Source: Opeltia flavorubescens (taxonomy: Eukaryota; Ascomycota; Lecanoromycetes; Teloschistales; Teloschistaceae). From it: a stretch of 64,000 nt of DNA. Within the stretch, counting starts at the first letter, position 1; each line of letters starts with the position of its first letter. Below are positions 35,255 to 47,421 of the stretch, piece after piece. A program made the position numbers and the translations under genes. The notes under the pieces were generated by a model. The model ran no database searches. It was given only the letters and a program-made list of their open reading frames with translations, and had not been told where the DNA came from. The DNA lies in assembly GCA_000442125.1 (NCBI GenBank), contig KE546970.1, positions 1 through 64,000 of the forward strand. Reading direction: 5' to 3'.

Positions 35255-36275
35255 ATGCTCGTTCCGTGGATCGGCACTACGCTCACTTTATTGGCGGCAT
35301 CAGCCTCCTCCCAACAATTGACCAAGCCGCCTTTGCAGCCAAATCTTGACAACCTCAAGCAGGGTTTCATCGACAACCTCAAAGTAACCGCAAGCACCCG
35401 TACTGCCTTCACTTCCGGGCAGATTCCATCCGACTGCAAGAAGATCGCTCAAAGGGAAGGGTTCGCCCCTGCAGACATCCAAACATGGAATGTCAAGTAT
35501 AGCGACGTAAGTCAGGCTGCTTCGTAGAATCTTCTCGTACATAAACAATTTCTTCGTACTTGGCCGCCGCCCGTTCATTGTGTGTCTCCTACCAACAGAC
35601 GCAGAGCTGACGATGATACAGTGTTCCGTGGTCTGGCAGATGTGCTACCACAAGAACAGCAATGGAGCCTTGAGCGATCTGATCAACACCTTCGGTCGCC
35701 TTCCAGTCCACAGCCGCCAATTTGTAAGGCACGTGATCTCGCTCCCAGCCTCTGCCGGACACGCCTACAACGATGGTGGCAATATTGCCCTGTTCGGCGA
35801 CACCATATCCAACGTCAACGTGCACATCCACGAAACTGCCCATTCCCTTGACCTTTTAGGCGCATTTAGCCCTGACAAACCGCTATCCGGCAGCACGAAA
35901 TGGACCAACGAATACAACCAAGACTCCGCCGTCCCAGATCCCTATGCGCAGACCAACCAGGTCGAGAACGTGGCGCAGAACACCGTCGTCACTACCTACG
36001 AGCGCAACGTCCCCGGCGGGTTCTTCGGCTTGAATCCCAATGCCAATAAGATCTTCCATCAATACGCAACTGTCGACACGGAACAGAGAGAGACTGATCC
36101 GAGGAGTTTGTTGGTTGTGGGAGGGTCGTGTACTGGACGTTTGGCAAATAGCAGTCCCGTTCCTGTGGCTGGAGCGACGACTGCTGCTGCTGCGCCGGAG
36201 GTGGCGCTACCGGCTGGTTTGGTGGTCATCAAGCCAGTTGCGTTCAGCACCAACGAGACTTGTCGCTTCCATTAA
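35255..36275 (+). CDS. Secreted HExxH zinc-peptidase-like protein (conidiation-specific protein 13 type)
   Basis: Exon 1 (35255-35506) and exon 2 (35622-36275) flank a 115-bp intron; the product is 301 aa. The signal peptide is MLVPWIGTTLTLLAASASSQ. The conserved core reads YSDCSVVWQMCYHK, FGRLPVHSRQFVRH, then the zinc-binding helix HIHETAHSLD (HExxH with a downstream D), KWTNEYNQDSAVPDPYAQTNQVENVAQ and NPNANKIFHQ. These are features shared with Neurospora CON-13-like proteins, whose substrate is unknown. The Ala/Pro-rich C terminus is less conserved. The metallopeptidase role is inferred from HExxH; a third ligand cannot be fixed with certainty. Start chosen because the signal peptide begins at this ATG. 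The gene looks intact. Confidence 0.83.
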
Positions 36276-37605
36276 AGCTATGGCGGGCATTCGATCTGAA
36301 GCGATTCGTTTATATGGATGATAGACGTTCATTTTCTCTTCCGCATTGAAGTGTATGTTTTCGGCTTTGGCAATGTAGTCAACATATCAATACAATGCCA
36401 GGTCAATTATTACCACTACCGATATATCGAAATCTTGAATTGCTCTCTGTCAAACCATGTCACATGCATCCTAATGTCGTGCAAAGGCTTAACAGTCCAT
36501 GGTTTTAGAGAGAGTCTAATGAACCTCGCAGCCCCACTAAGTACAATGGACGCTATTCGTAGTCTATTCTCAATGATCTCACGTCCTCGCCTAAACTACA
36601 GCTATTCTTGTAGAGTACTCACCGAACTCCCGGATCTATGCCGAACCCGTGCCTAATCAATAGCATCGCCACACATTTGATACTTATGCATCGCTAAGCC
36701 TACCCAAATCCAAATGACAGAATAAGATAAGAGACACCTGGTTGTATCAATCCGTTCCATTCGTGCACGTGTAAGAGAAGGTAGTAAATTCTGTTATGCT
36801 GACTTTCTGAGCCTCGCATTGATATTGCGCATTTACCTTTGCGAAAATCGTAGGCAAGGCCTGCTCATGACACGGAGAGACTCTGGTTGGCCCTTGTGGT
36901 TGCGGAGCCATGTTTCTCCGCTCGAAGATCATGCAGCAGACTCAGATAGGTAATAAGGCTGACGTAATCCCAGGAAATTCTTCAGTATATTCCCATGTTG
37001 CCGTCGTGCTTTTTCCCAGCGCAATTCTTCAAGATTGGCTTCCATAATGATGCTCAGAAGCTAAAGTGAAAGTTTGGTGGACTACAGATTTGGAAAGCAC
37101 GCCGAGGATGATAATATATTTAGGAAGATAGTACTACACCGTGTGAGGGTTATTCATCTTGGTAGCAGATGCGGACTTGAATTTCGGGGACGTTGCGTGA
37201 TGGAAGACTAGAATTGGATGCGATTGGCGGACATATTCGGGCTCGGCGTGGGCCGTAGATATACAGACGCCTGACATGCTGGAACCCGAGGCTGAAATGC
37301 AAAGATACGAGTATCGTGAGACTCGGGCTACAGCTGAGCCAATTCAAAATTAACACATTGATTTGCTGGCGCATGCCCGCAGGTTGCTTGACTCTGCAGA
37401 TGCGCCCAGGCTTCTTCGCAACCGCTCGCGATTTAGCCTAACACACCACCACTGTAAACCCTTGGAGAACTCAATTTACATAATAAAATCCCCGATATCC
37501 ACTTCTTGGAGCTCTTCGTGTACTGCCTTATTCCTGACTACGCAGATAGCTTATTGATATTACCATTAAAACTCCCTCCGCCGCGAAATCTGTTTCAAAT
37601 CAGTA
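36276..37605. other. Gene-poor stretch of about 1.3 kb
   Basis: There is a small minus-strand frame at 36747-36911 (MAPQPQGPTRVSPCHEQ..., 54 codons) and other short frames. None has supporting motifs. Confidence 0.4.
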
Positions 37606-38112
37606 ATGTCCGAAGACGCATATGACTATGATGATTTAGATGACTACCATGACCATCAGCGAAGATGGGAAGGGTTGAGAAATTGGGGATGTGAGAATGA
37701 GGACGAATGGATGGAAAACGAACTGATGTACAACGAGGAAATATTAGCCGAGATGGAAGCGTAAGTTTAGATTTTCCAAAATATCCTGGAAAGGTCCCTG
37801 AAAACCCCTCGAGGAAACTCAAAGATGTAGAACTAATACTCTTTCTTCTACCACAGCGAGCGTGAAGGCAGAGAGAATGCTCGAGATGAGTATGGGGACG
37901 ATGCTGATGAGGGGCATGATGAACGCATCGAGAAACTCGAGATTACAGCGCAAGCCGTCAAAATTCATATCGGGCGTCTCAAGGGTGAATATCCTTATGA
38001 TGATGATCAGGAAGGGGAGAATGAGGATGATGAAGACAACAGTGGCGATGGAAAACGTGAAAATGGATCGGATGAAGAAGAAGACATGGATATTATATCT
38101 GACAGTGACTGA
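37606..38112 (+). CDS. Small, very acidic hypothetical protein (136 aa), two exons
   Basis: Exon 1 (37606-37760) and exon 2 (37857-38112) are joined over a 96-bp intron with GTAAGT and a CCACAG acceptor, keeping frame (EAEREGREN). Both ends are Asp/Glu-rich (DAYDYDDLDDYHDH at the start; EEEDMDIISDSD at the end) around a short helical centre (ERIEKLEITAQAVKIHIGRL). No domain, signal or membrane span is visible. Acidic tails like this occur in chromatin and histone-binding proteins, but that is only an analogy. The gene appears intact. Confidence 0.68.
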
Positions 38113-38804
38113 ATGCGATGGATATTAGACCGTAAACCTTCGACGTAGATTTCAGCCAAACTAAAACGAAAGAGTCAATATACTAAGGCTCCCGCCATGT
38201 TTGAGCATCGATAATAGATACAGTAGTCTCTATTCATCTCCGCTTGCAATGATGGATTCCTAATAAGAGCCAGAAAAGAGGATATTAGTGTTCTAACATC
38301 CAGAAATCGGCTACATCATTCCTGAAACTCAGAGGGCGACTATTTTTAGTCTAAACCTGAGCAGACTCCTCCCTCATGCTTGCATGTACGTGAAAAATCC
38401 ATACAGAAAAGCCGGGAGCCCATCAGATTGCTCAACCCGGATGTTCCTCGAAATCTCCAACCCCGTCGAGCCCTCGCGAGACCGTTCACAGACTGGGCCC
38501 ATTTCCCATTCTAGACTTCTTTCATTGCTTAGCTCTGAGATGTCTATGTCGTCGACAATGTGCTTCCAATCATAATACTTACCGATGCAATAGCGATCTC
38601 GATCCTAGCGCCCCGACTAATTGTTGTATCGCATATCACCTCCACCCGATATACATCCGATACTCCCACTCACCCGCCCCCATCATGCACCCCACACAAT
38701 AGGCGATCATCTTCCGTCATAATCACCGCACCAGATCCAATTCTTAGAAAGTACATCAAGGAATCCCATCGACAATCTACCATAACGGTGTTTTCGAAAA
38801 GCCC
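38113..38804. other. Intergenic stretch
   Basis: Short frames only. A Pro/Ser/Thr-rich frame at 38384-38575 and its neighbours look like composition-driven shadows. No gene supported. Confidence 0.4.
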
Positions 38805-39401
38805 ATGAACTGCATGCCAACACATCACACCTTTCCTACCACCAGCATTCTTACACTCGCCCTCATCCTCTTCATCCTTACCCCCTTCCTCTATGCAGCC
38901 GAGAAGCCCGAATGCGAAAACCAAGTCCTCCCCCTCCCCCCCGTCTCCAGCTGCCAAAACCTCATAAACACAATCCACAAGCTCTCCCTCCGCGAACCCT
39001 ACATCTACCACTGGTCGCGCCACCCCGACACCAAAGAATCCTACACCGCCCTCCTCCCCCGCACATTCATCGACAACAGAAAGCCTCAAGATTACACCTA
39101 CATCTGCAGCATCACAGTGGATGTGATACCCGAGCACGAAAAAGATGGGGAGGATAGTTTCGGGTACCTTGATATAGCGAGGGCGGCGAATGAGATTTCG
39201 AAGGTGTGTTTGAAGAGGGAGAGGGGGATAAGGCCGCAGGTGGGGTGGATGGGGGTGGGGTTTTTGGAACAGCCGCAGGTGGTGGGGGTGAGGATGGGGA
39301 GTTTGAGGAGGATGGATGGGGGGAAATGGTGGGATGGGAGGAGAGTGGTGGAAATCGTTGACGGGAGTGATGGGGAGGTGAGAGAGGTGGAGACCGCATG
39401 A
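38805..39401 (+). CDS. Secreted protein of unknown function (198 aa)
   Basis: This single exon starts at ATG 38805 (or the in-frame ATG at 38814). A hydrophobic signal segment, ILTLALILFILTPFLYAA, is followed by ECEN, LPLPPVSSCQNLINTIHKL, a W-S-R-H-P patch, YICSITVDVIPE, SFGYLDIARAANEISKVCL and RGIRPQVGWMGVG. The pattern of a Pro-rich 'LPPVSSC' start, a central C-x-I-x-V strand and an AANEI..C helix is one I associate with a widespread family of small fungal secreted proteins without known function. The opposite strand is open for 254 codons but is Pro/His-repetitive, a GC-driven shadow. Four Cys in the mature part may pair. The gene appears intact. Confidence 0.75.
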   Translation: MNCMPTHHTFPTTSILTLALILFILTPFLYAAEKPECENQVLPLPPVSSCQNLINTIHKLSLREPYIYHWSRHPDTKESYTALLPRTFIDNRKPQDYTYICSITVDVIPEHEKDGEDSFGYLDIARAANEISKVCLKRERGIRPQVGWMGVGFLEQPQVVGVRMGSLRRMDGGKWWDGRRVVEIVDGSDGEVREVETA

Positions 39402-41121
39402 GGTGTTTTGGCTTAGAAGCTTTTCCCATAACATTTCTGCAGATTATATCCGTTCCTTCATGAGCAAGTTCGCAGTACACACCGTCCCTTGATCCTCGTC
39501 TTTCAAAGCTGCTTTCTCTACCACAAATCCATCTGTACCATCACTATCCCCATACAGCTCTGAGTTTCCCTCTCCGGAAGCAAATAGCAAATCTACAGTG
39601 ACCCTTAAGTCGTGTTACGCCCAGAGCAATCACCGAACTATCGTTCAGTCATATCAACCACCAAAGATCCCCTTGTATTGCTCCATCTCGACCTCGAAAA
39701 TCTACAATTGTATTATCGACTTTGATAGGACCATGGTGACGGATCTACCTGTATGGCTCGTGCACAAAGGCAAGAATACGTTTGAGGAGATCAGAACACT
39801 TTCTTGGCATACGGATTGAGTTGGCTCAACCCAACCATTCCTTCTTAGAGCCCCTTAGTAGACAACATGAGAGGAATCACGAAATCTAACCACAAGCGAA
39901 TGACGGTCCGGATTGACTCTTGTTCTGCATCAATATGCGTGATTATGCAGGTAAGGCATTATCCGCGGAAAGTAATTAAAGTTCTCCGGTTGACTTTAGG
40001 CTCTGGGATCAAGCTTGCCGAAGCCGATTATGTTACCTTTGTGCTCGGCGTTCCTTGATGGTATGCATTGTAAGATGGATAAATCCTGGAACTCTGATGT
40101 TGGACATCTTAAGTCATGCATTGGGTTAGATCTCGAACCAAAGTATACGGTACCATCGGTCTCGGAGCGGCGTTCGGTGCAGTCGGCCGTCGTATTGCAT
40201 CCTCCGGCGAAGGATTTGGGGCATTTCAGGAACTCAGCTGAAAGCTACATAAAACCCTTGTTCGGAATACGTGCATTCGCCCAAGAAGCAATTAACTGCT
40301 AGCGCTATAACAAAATTTGGCCTGCCACGATACACTCTTCGAGCCCAATACGGACAGAACAAAGCCATCCATTGAACGAATGCACCAATCCGACAGATGG
40401 AATTACGTAAAGCTTCGGTTGAGCTAATACCGAGTGACTGAGCAGCAAATAAACCATCCCTAAGAGGTTGGTTCTACCAGATTTCATAAGGTGGAGAAGT
40501 ATAACATAGGAAAAGTATAGGCTTCCTTCCGGATTGACCAATGCGACGATCCAGGAATAGATTTCTTCGGAGCCGGCTTGGCCGGTTCCGTACGGAATGA
40601 TTCCGATAGTAGCGTACTAATGCATACGCAAGTCCGTGCTTCAGGCGTATCTCTGATACCACTCTGCTATTTTCGGTTATGAGGTTACACAACGAAGTAC
40701 CACTGCCCCGCCTGTACCGGTAAACACTGAGAACCTTCTCGTGTTCTTACACGGGTCCTTGCCCGGAGCACGTATCACATGGATCTAAGAAGTTTGCATC
40801 CTTTCCCGCCGGGTACTACCGTCCCTTCATGCTTGTCCTAAACATCGCCTTCACCATGGTACACCGCAGCACAAGACGCTCCTGGAATGGACCCTCGGCC
40901 CGATACATTCCAATGACCATCTACCATCCGATGAAGCGACGGCAAGGAGCATGCGTAGATGGCGAGGAAAGGGGTATGACATCGCTGTGACTTCGAGAAT
41001 ATATAAGACCAGAATATCCATCCATTATGAGTATTTCATCTCCTCATCCTAGCATCAAACAAGCAATCAGAAGATCCAATTCCCACCATCTCCAATCAAC
41101 ACTCCAACAAACACCATAGTC
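39402..41121. other. Gene-poor stretch of about 1.7 kb
   Basis: Fragmentary frames at 39598-39819 and 40015-40302 have no recognisable domain. The last 130 bp (TATAAGA near 41003) form the likely promoter and leader of the next secreted gene. Confidence 0.4.
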
Positions 41122-41565
41122 ATGCATTTCTCAACCATCTTCCTCACCGCCCTCGCGGCCATCCCCTCCTCCCTCGCCGCCCCAGCTCCAGTCGCCGACA
41201 TCTCCATGATGTCCGCCGCCGCCCCGCAATGGACCATAAAATCCTTCGTCCGGACCTGCAACGCCGCAAACACATCCTGCAAATACTCCTACAGCATCGA
41301 CACCCACTCCGGCGCCGCTGCCACACCCTGCACCTACACCGTAGGCGGAAATCCCGCTTCCCGCGCAAGCTACAACAATGTCAAGTGTGGCACCTTCACC
41401 ATCAGCAGCAACTGGAGCGGGCAGTTTGGGGCTGGGAATGGGTTCCAGACGTTGGCGGTGGTGCAGGGGAGGACGATTGTTTATCCGGCGTATACGGATA
41501 AGCAGTTGGTTAGTGGGAAGGTTGTAAGCCCGGATCAGAGCTATGCGCCTCAGAATCTGCCTTAG
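41122..41565 (+). CDS. Small secreted protein, hypersensitive-response-inducing-like
   Basis: This single exon of 147 aa has signal peptide MHFSTIFLTALAAIPSSLAA followed by PAPVADISMM. The mature beta-rich domain carries four Cys in a C-x6-C...C...C arrangement (RTCNAANTSCKYSYSID, TPCTYTVGG, NNVKCGTF) and ends IVYPAYTDKQLVSGKVVSP. This layout matches small secreted fungal proteins annotated as hypersensitive-response-inducing elicitors, a naming I recall but cannot verify here; a role at the plant interface is inference. Strong promoter cues (TATA-like AATATATAAG upstream, CA-rich leader). Large antisense frames here are shadows of high GC content. The gene appears intact. Confidence 0.8.
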   Translation: MHFSTIFLTALAAIPSSLAAPAPVADISMMSAAAPQWTIKSFVRTCNAANTSCKYSYSIDTHSGAAATPCTYTVGGNPASRASYNNVKCGTFTISSNWSGQFGAGNGFQTLAVVQGRTIVYPAYTDKQLVSGKVVSPDQSYAPQNLP

Positions 41566-41951
41566 GGGGTGACTTGAGCAGGGTAGGGGAAGATTGAAGT
41601 AAGGGGGTGCGGGCGGTAATGGGTGGACGTTAATATGGAAGGACTGTGGAGTGCACAGGACGTATGCACGGGGGTGACAAAGCTGACGCATGGGGTGAGA
41701 GCATTTGTCTACACGTTATTGTATTCGAGCATTTACACTGGTTATTCATTGCATATGCATCATCAACAAAAGAACTGCGAAAACATTCATTGCAAGCGAT
41801 TCACACTCACTGATTTTCCTACCTGTATATTCAGCGTCCATGACCTCCTCTTTCATTCAAAATCAACAAGATCTATCAAAGATAACAGTATCGCTACTTT
41901 CGACGTTCACTATCCCCCCTTTTCCTCAAGACCCTACCCCAACCCTCCACC
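41566..41951. other. Convergent intergenic stretch
   Basis: Lies between the 3' ends of the secreted-protein gene and the SDR gene. Pyrimidine-rich short frames on the + strand are shadows. No gene is seen. Confidence 0.45.
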
Positions 41952-42828
41952 CTACCAATCAAAACTCTCCTGCCCATACTCCAAATACTTCCCACTATCC
42001 GCATCCCTCTCCCCATTCAACATCGCCACCATCGGCCCCGCCCCCTCACCCACCGGCTTCGCACCATTCTCCGTCTTATTCGCCGCAGAAAGATTCGACT
42101 CCGTGAACCCCGGTCCATACATGAAAATCTTGAACCCATCCCCCTCATCACCACCCCAATTATACCACTGGCACGCCGCAACCATATTCATAGCCGCCTT
42201 GCTGATGCGATATGGGTCCGCTTTCAAAGCTGCGTAGGGATGATCGCGGATTAGGCGCAGGCTTATGGAGCCACCGCCGCTGGTGACGTTGATGATGCGG
42301 GGGGTGCTGGTGGATTTTTTGAGGAGGGGGTAGAAGTGGTCACCCATGAGCTGGGCGCCGACGGCGTTGGTTTGGAGGCAGGCGGTTGTTTGCTGGAAAT
42401 TCGACTGGTCTTTGTTGCCTACTATGCCGGCGTTGTTGACTAGGGCGTCGAGTCTGTTCCACGTAGTCAGATTCTCCTGCATGAACACCTAGAGGTGGTT
42501 GGAAGATGAAGTAGCTACGAACCTTCCATGCTTGCTTTCGACTTTCTTCGCTGCGGCAGCGACAGACTCTTCGCTCGTGACCTCTACCTGGAGGAGTTCG
42601 ACGGTGCCTTTAGGCTGCTGGGATTGTAGTTCTTTGATAGCGGTTTCGCCTTTCTCGATAGAGCGAGATCCCAGGAGAACATGCTTATTGGAGTCGGTTA
42701 TAAGCTGGCGAGCCAATTCGAGACCAATTCCACTGTTGGCTGTGAATAGGAGGTCAGCCATTGTTTACTCGCTAAGGAAGGAATGGACAACCTCCTGTGA
42801 TCAGAACGAGCATCTTGCTTTGAGCCAT
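41952..42828 (-). CDS. Short-chain dehydrogenase/reductase, intact
   Basis: Three exons (42828-42792, 42739-42519, 42476-41952) give 260 aa. The first splice joins LVLITG|ANSGIGLELAR, rebuilding the NAD(P) motif T-G-x3-G-I-G; the first exon is only 37 nt. Then come DALVNNAG (structural NNAG), INVTSGGGS (catalytic Ser region) and PYRISKAAMNM (catalytic Y-x3-K), so the active site is complete. It is a classical SDR with NAD(P)-linked oxidoreductase activity on an unknown alcohol or ketone; GSRSIEKG after the second strand suggests NADP preference (basic residue). The donor of the second intron was chosen (GTAGCT after TTC) because it alone keeps frame. It differs from the decayed SDR at 20.9 kb. 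Confidence 0.87.
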
Positions 42829-45110
42829 GTTGAATGATTGTATGCAGGTAAAGTAACTTTATTCTTGTTTGACAAAAGTCACAGAATGGTAGATTGATAT
42901 GCTTTTCTCTTCTTTTGTGGTCGATAAAAGGAGGCTTGTTAAGTCCGTTACAATCTCCGACCTAGCTTCAGAATCCTTAAATCCATGAGACTAAATCCTT
43001 TCGGTCTGTGATGCGGACGAAAAAGCAATCCGAAATGTGATAGACATACATATATTCGAAGTATTTGGTTGTTTTAATTGGCAGCTCTTACAAAATGTGA
43101 TCCTCATGGCGCTCCTTTGACCCTTTCCGTCCGTCAAAGTGTGTTGAGAATTATGCAAAAGACCGAGTGGAACCTTTGGCGAGCTGTACATTGCCTATTT
43201 TCGATTGGGTCCCAGTAAACGGTGTTGCAGAATATCGTGCAAAGGAGCTAGGGGATTGTTCACCGCTACTGAAGGAGTATCAGAAGAAACAATGCCGTGG
43301 CTGAGACTAGCCATGGTTGAGACTATTCGTGAAATCAGAATCCTGACAAAGCCAGCAGAGAAAGGATTGACCTTCTTGCGTCTGCTCGAAATGAATTACA
43401 CACCATGATACCCCAAGAGTTCCAAAAGGACGGCTCCAAAGGCCTACGCTCCAGATAAGACATGATACCAACCAAGGTCATATTTCGAGTTCATGGAATG
43501 TTTGAAATACTCTTTCTTTGGGTTTGCCCTGTACCATCGAAGCAAATATTGGATATGAATAGCAAGAGATAAGAAAATTTTAGCTGCAGATGTAGCCTGT
43601 CATGATGAAGCCAGGAGTCGCAGCCTGATACCCGGTTCTCGACCCGGGCATGCGTCCGTACAGTTAATCGTTCATACAAATTTTGGCAGTGCAAATCGAC
43701 CTGATTGATCATTCGGAAACAATGAACAGCACACAACTACCAACAAAGGATACAGAAGGAGAACAAGAAAGACGCGGCTACTGTATCGCTGAAAAGAGTG
43801 ACTAGTAAGACTATCCTTGAAGTACTTTTGGGTTGATCCATCATAGATGACTGATGCAGCAACGTGTCGAAGTAGATCAAGGGCCAACGCTACACCTTTG
43901 GTATATGAGGAGGGGGGCGGAAGGCAAAGTTCAGAAGCAAGAGAAGCGAACACACTTACGATGCTGACAAGGGCGCCTTGAGTAAAAAGCATGACAATGG
44001 CTTAGCTCAATTGACACAGGAGTGATAATTGACTGCTCCGATTGCAATCCTACATTGCATGGTTGATAGAGCAGATAGAAGATATCCACTCCAACGAGCG
44101 CTGCAGATGATGTTCTTCAGGCCTACGGATTCAGAGCCTCATCGTCCGGCCATTGCGTCCTTTTGTCGCACTACGTTAGGATGATAGAAATATTTCATCA
44201 CAATCGATTTCGGTATGACAAGTTTGTGGCTTGGTTGGTGAGTACTCATTTCGAGAGTCGCCCAATCAAGTACGTCGTCGGGGTGTTGGGCGCACTGGTC
44301 TTAGCCGTCCTGCTGGAAAACATCGCGGAACCTTCATTATCTGCCAGCTGACTGCGGACTTGCAGCGGAAAGTCAGGTTCTGCCATGATGATGGTGTTGA
44401 TTCCGGAAAGCAAAGTTCAATTGGCTCTCGGCTGCCATTTACTGCTCAATGAATTCCTCTCAAACCCTTTTCCTGTAAGGCTGAATGTCACTGTCAATCG
44501 GAAGATTCCAGCCCCGCTTTGGCCGCTAGTTTGTGCCAAGACTCGTTACCATCTTAGCGGCTTGGCGCTCTCACGATCTTGCTGAGAAACGTCGTATTTT
44601 CTCCTGGTCCTTTTACATCCTCACAAATTTGTTGACTTTGACGACACCGCCCGTGCATGCAATATCTTTCTGTTCAAGCGATAAGAAAGATCTCAACGTT
44701 TGAATCTTGAAGCTTTGAGAGCTCCAACGTTGCGAAGTACTCGGTTCCAAATCCCCTCATCACCACATACATATGCCAAGCTCAACCTTGTCTCCAAAAG
44801 GCAGGTAAATATGCTGGCTTCAAGGCAACATTCCGCAATTTGTCTTGAAAATAACATTCTACCTTCCTCATATGTAAATTGTCATCTTATAGGGTCTTGC
44901 TCGTGCAGGTACCGGCACGATAGGTACACCGACTATGGTGATTTCCAACCGACGTCACCGGAGGGGTAACTTCGATCCCCTCCGCTGGCAGCCTGACATG
45001 AGTAAGAGAGCTCGAGTACTTATATCGAGTGGAGGAGAAAAGTAATTTAATCTGTGATCTTCTGTCATCTCAATCCGGAATTCGTGTTTCCTTCTTTCTT
45101 GGCTAGCAGC
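42829..45110. other. Gene-poor stretch of about 2.3 kb
   Basis: A minus-strand frame at 43672-43992 (106 codons, MLFTQGALVSIVSVFASLASE, with a second hydrophobic run near its end) might be a small membrane or secreted protein but has no family match that I know. Other short frames (44163-44969) are unsupported. Confidence 0.4.
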
Positions 45111-47421
45111 ATGCACATACCCGTCATATCGTCTCTGCTTTTTGGGTCGTTCGTATCAGGGTGTGCTCGTGAACATGCTTTCCACCGGCCAAGATCAATT
45201 GTCAAGCGTCAATCTACAGGCCGTTTGCCATTGACATCTGATGAAGCCGTCCTTGCCAATTCTTTCGATAACAACACCATCGAAACATGGAATTACTATT
45301 ACACCCATGGCGCACATCTGGCTGGAACCAATCGTACAATGGCCCAGTGGACAGCCGATCGCTGGGCCGAGAACGGATTTCAGTCCAGATTGGATGAATA
45401 CACGGTCTACCTGAATTACCCCGTCAGCCATTCTTTATCCTTGACCTATCCGAATGGCTCGGTGTTCAAGGCGAGCCTCGAAGAGGCTGTATTGATGGAA
45501 GACGAGACGACTAGTTACCCCAACAGAATCCCCACCTTCAATGGCTACTCTTTTACCGGCAATGTAACTGCCGAATACGTTTACGTTGGCCGTGGCCAGG
45601 TCGTCGACTTCGAAGCCCTGCTCAAATTGAACGTCCCATTGGAAGGGAAGATCGCCCTTGCAAAGTATGGAGGTCCATTCCGCGGATTGAAGGTTAAGAA
45701 TGCAGCTTTGTACGGCATGATTGGCGTTATTCTCTTCACCGACCCTGGTGATGATGGGAATATCACTGAAGCCAATGGCTACGCGGCGTATCCGGACGGC
45801 CCTGCACGTAATCCTACAAGTGTCCAGCGAGGATCTGTACAGTTCCTTTCCACGTATCCTGGTGATCCAACGACCCCAGGCTATCCCTCCAAGCCAGACA
45901 GTCCTCGTGCCGACAAAGGGCCAGTAACTCCAAGTATCCCCTCTTTGCCCATATCGTATGCTGAAGCCATTCCGTTGCTCCGCGCGCTGGATGGATACGG
46001 TACTCCAGGCTCTCAAGTGAATCGTACAAAATGGGTTGGTGGCTTGAATGTCACGTACTCAACGGGTCCTGCTCCAGGTGCGGTCCTTTCCATGTCCAAC
46101 GTAATGAGGGATGCCATTACCCCGATCTGGGATGCTGTAGGTATCATCAATGGTACGAACCAGGATGAGGTCCTTGTCATAGGTAATCATCGGGATGCTT
46201 GGATCGTGGGAGGTGCAGCAGATCCAAATTCGGGAAGTGCGATTATGGTTGAAATGAGTAAAGCATTTGGAAAGCTGCTTGCTACGGGGTGGAAGCCCAC
46301 AAGAACTATCGTTGTAAGTGCCTTTCTGTTCAAATCTAATTCTTTGGCTTCTCTGTGGTGGCTCGCATCACTCATCCTTCGGCAATCTGGGATTCAAGAC
46401 TGGTAGCTGATTGTGTATGATAGCTCTGTTCCTGGGACGCCGAAGAATACGGCCTCGTTGGAAGCACAGAATGGGTGGAAGAACACATTAACTGGCTCGC
46501 CGAGTCCACCGTAGCCTACCTCAACATCGACGTTGGCGTTTCTGGAAAGTCGCCCAGTCTTTCTGCTACTCCCGAACTCGGCACCATAGCCACAGATCTC
46601 ATGAAGAAAATCCTGTGGCCCACCATGTCGAATGAGACACTCTACGATGCATGGTACGCCGAGACAGATGGCGAGGTAGGAGTCTTAGGATCCGGAAGCG
46701 ACTACACCGCTTTCTTGCACAATGGAATCAGTAGTCTAGACGTAGGCGCCGACAATGGCCCCGATGACCCCGTATATCATTACCACAGGTATGCCTCCCT
46801 ACCTTCTTCCTAATTATTGCCGATCAGAATCAAACTCGAAAAATAAGATCAAATGCTAACAAGGATGACAGCGACTACGATTCCTACCACTGGATGTCCA
46901 CCTTCGGTGACCCAGGCTACCACTACCACACCGCCATGGGCCAATTCCTCTCCCTCCTTGCCTACCACCTCGCCACCGATGAGCTCATCCCCTACGACCT
47001 CCCCGCCTACACCACCGCTCTCGAATCCTACTACGAGGACCTGCGGACCGCAGTCAACAGCACCAGCTCCACCCTCGACACCTCCGAACTCGATGCCGCA
47101 ATATCCCAATTCGAAACCAGCGCCATCGAAGCCGTCGCTTTGCGAGATCTCGCAGTCTCCACTAATGATGCGGCTCTGAAGACGGTAGTGAACCAGAAAT
47201 TCAGGGATTTCCAGCGGGCGTTTACGTCTGTGGGGGGTCTACCAAATCGGGAATTTTACAAACATGTGATAAACGCCCCGGGGATAGATACGGGTTACGC
47301 GCCAACGACATTCCCGGGGATTACGGAGGCAGTGGAGGCAGGGAACTTCACTTTGGCGGCGGAGTGGGTTGTCAAGACTAGTCTAGGGATTCAAAGGGCG
47401 GCGGGAATTCTACAGACGTGA
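45111..47421 (+). CDS. Secreted M28 metallopeptidase, glutamate carboxypeptidase II-like
   Basis: Three exons (45111-46313, 46424-46788, 46872-47421) encode 705 aa. A signal peptide (MHIPVISSLLFGSFVSGCA) precedes an N-terminal segment, a protease-associated (PA) domain (ALLKLNVPLEGKIALAKYGG...NAALYGMIGVILFTDP), the M28 catalytic domain and a C-terminal helical dimerisation domain (TFR_dimer-like). The co-catalytic zinc ligands are all present: H360 in GNHRDAW, D371 in ADPNSG, E408/E409 in WDAEEYG (the first being the general base), D437 in LNIDVG and H522 in VYHYHS. Length and order match GCPII/Vps70-type enzymes, which remove C-terminal glutamate or similar residues. Several N-x-S/T sites fit a secreted glycoprotein, probably acting outside the cell or in the vacuole. 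The gene looks intact. Confidence 0.93.

Noticed and set aside
38670-39434. 254-codon minus-strand frame opposite the secreted protein at 38805
   Set aside because: It is Pro/His and Gly/Val repetitive with no start context. The + strand has a signal peptide and conserved-looking motifs.
41131-41691. 186-codon minus-strand frame opposite the HR-inducing-like gene
   Set aside because: Low-complexity Gly/Ala/Val translation caused by high GC at third positions of the real + strand gene.
43610-43670. tRNA-like T-arm sequence (GGTTCTCGACCC)
   Set aside because: No matching A-box, anticodon arm or acceptor stem could be drawn on either strand.
45435-46016. 193-codon minus-strand frame inside the M28 peptidase gene
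   Set aside because: Shadow of a gene with all zinc ligands intact on the + strand.
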